Source of the DNA: a bacterium | Lineage (GTDB): Bacteria; Patescibacteriota; Gracilibacteria; UBA1369; LOWO2-01-FULL-3 | Length of the DNA stretch: 5,956 bases | Direction of reading: 5' to 3' | Assembly: GCA_027622635.1 (NCBI GenBank) | Contig: JAQBYK010000075.1 | Location: 1-5,956, forward strand | Part shown: positions 4,958 through 5,956 of the stretch, piece by piece | Layout: each line of letters starts with the position of its first letter | Numbering within the stretch: position 1 is the first letter of the stretch | The notes under the pieces: model-generated | What the model was told of the DNA's origin: nothing | What the model saw: only the letters and a program-made list of their open reading frames with translations | Database searches by the model: none | Translations under genes and position numbers: made by a program

Positions 4958-5956
4958 TCATAATTTTTGAATGAAGAAACTATGACTATTAATAAAATTC
5001 TTTCCTCTGCCCAACAAGTCTATATATGTGATAACTTCAATATTGTGCAAATAATAATTCAATTTTCTCAATGCCTCTTTTTTCGGATTATTCCACTCTT
5101 CACTGTTCCCAATAAGGATAAATGCCCGAGGTTTTAAAAATAAATTTTTTTTCCCAACTTCAAGTTGCACTTTATTTTCATTTTCAAATCTTAATCTATC
5201 AATTTCTGTTAAATAATTTATAACTTGCCCTATTGCGCTATTTGTTTCAGGTGTCCATCTCCAAGAACCTTTATGACTCGAGTCTTCTACTAAGACATCA
5301 TCATTTGGAAGTTTTATTTCTAAGACATCGACAAATCCATCAATTGTAGGATATAAATAATCTGGCATAATTCCTGATAAGTTAATCTTTACCTTTTCGA
5401 TTGGTTCTTTATAGTTCACACCAAAAAGCCAATTATTTTTTGAAATCCAATTTTGCCAAGAATCATTTCCTTTTACTTCTGAATAATCCTTTTTTAATCT
5501 TTTCTCAAGTTCATCTAGAACTTTCTTCCTTTCAATTTGAATTCTTGCATAAGAAAGTTGTGTTGCTAAATTGGGATTTAAATCAACTATACTTTTCCAT
5601 GTTTCTTCTCCATACCCTGCTTCAAGTATTTTACTTATATACTGAGCTTTATTTTCATCAGTAATAATTACTGAATTAGGGTCTACAACAGTGTAATGAT
5701 TTTCACCATACTCAACACCCCTCTGGTGTAAAATAGCGCCAAGTTGTTTTATCCCAAGAAATAAGTTTTTTACTCCTTCTGATGGTATTTCAAAATTCAC
5801 ACCGTCAACAGCGGAAAGGTCCTTGAGTTTTAACGATTCTTCATCTTTCCATTCTTCTGTTTTGTTATTTCTTTTTTGTCTTATTATAAAGCCTCTTATA
5901 CCCCGCTCATGAATTTGTGGTTTAAATATAAGTTTTGAGAAAGGCTTTTCATCTAA
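4958..5956 (-). CDS. sduA: Shedu-type anti-phage nuclease, SduA-like DUF4263 protein (5' end outside window)
   Basis: The frame is open from the right edge of the window to TGA at 4960-4958, giving 332 visible residues. No stop interrupts the 52 codons upstream of the GTG at 5800, so that GTG is an internal valine and the true start lies beyond the window. The C-terminal half carries the DUF4263 pattern: a helix SWQNWISKNNWLFG (visible residues 166-179), then MPDYLYPTIDGFVD (198-210) leading into LEIKLP. Here Asp210 with Glu213 and Lys215 fits a PD-(D/E)xK nuclease core, followed by an SAIGQVINYL helix whose Gln244 matches the conserved glutamine of the family. Shedu proteins are single-gene anti-phage systems in which this nuclease domain follows a variable N-terminal sensing region, of which about half is probably visible here. 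There is no signal peptide or membrane segment in the visible part. Sampled 60-base stretches are AT-richer than in the ATPase gene, consistent with later acquisition. Family assignment is strong; activity against phage is inferred from the family. Confidence 0.85.
   Translation of the reverse strand, partial: LDEKPFSKLIFKPQIHERGIRGFIIRQKRNNKTEEWKDEESLKLKDLSAVDGVNFEIPSEGVKNLFLGIKQLGAILHQRGVEYGENHYTVVDPNSVIITDENKAQYISKILEAGYGEETWKSIVDLNPNLATQLSYARIQIERKKVLDELEKRLKKDYSEVKGNDSWQNWISKNNWLFGVNYKEPIEKVKINLSGIMPDYLYPTIDGFVDVLEIKLPNDDVLVEDSSHKGSWRWTPETNSAIGQVINYLTEIDRLRFENENKVQLEVGKKNLFLKPRAFILIGNSEEWNNPKKEALRKLNYYLHNIEVITYIDLLGRGKNFINSHSFFIQKL

Noticed and set aside
4732..5956. Retron (structured RNA with closing inverted repeats)
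   Set aside because: No reverse transcriptase is present; the adjacent protein is a PD-(D/E)xK-type nuclease.

Overview
The window is about 6 kb of moderately AT-rich bacterial DNA. Five genes lie on the minus strand and read right to left; one gene tail on the plus strand runs into them. Several features suggest an ultra-small Patescibacteria/CPR-type bacterium: a VirD4-like ATPase with a single membrane-anchored N-terminus, a stand-alone receiver-domain protein, a short type IV pilin, very short intergenic gaps, and no Shine-Dalgarno sequence before any internal start. This assignment is an inference from gene content and style. No marker gene is present. Standard stop codons (TAA, TGA) fit every gene.

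From right to left on the minus strand:
(1) 5956-4958 is the C-terminal 332 codons of a Shedu-type (DUF4263, SduA-like) anti-phage nuclease. Its start lies beyond the window.
(2) 4943-4732 is an intergenic stretch with nested helices closed end to end, proposed as a structured non-coding RNA.
(3) 4570-4073 is a type IV pilin gene with its own promoter and a strong intrinsic terminator. It begins at 4510, not at the longer 4696 reading.
(4) 4009-3638 is a stand-alone response-regulator receiver domain. Its extended -10 element abuts the pilin terminator.
(5) 3613-1259 is a 784-residue VirD4/TraD-like DNA-translocating ATPase with its own -10 box.
(6) 1237-509 is a ferredoxin-reductase-like flavoprotein 21 bases downstream of the ATPase.
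On the plus strand, 1-512 is the end of an unrecognised, probably secreted, beta-rich protein. Its stop codon overlaps the flavoprotein stop by four bases.

The pilin, receiver and ATPase together suggest a surface or DNA-transfer theme (type IV pilus, competence or conjugation-like DNA movement). The sequence does not prove that they act together, and the pilin terminator plus internal promoters indicate separate transcription units. The Shedu gene and the RNA candidate form a distinct, apparently AT-richer defence-type end of the window.

The two most interesting observations are the uncharacterised structured RNA beside the Shedu gene and the matching leaderless promoter layout of the receiver and ATPase genes. 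In both of those, exactly seven bases separate the -10 hexamer from the ATG.
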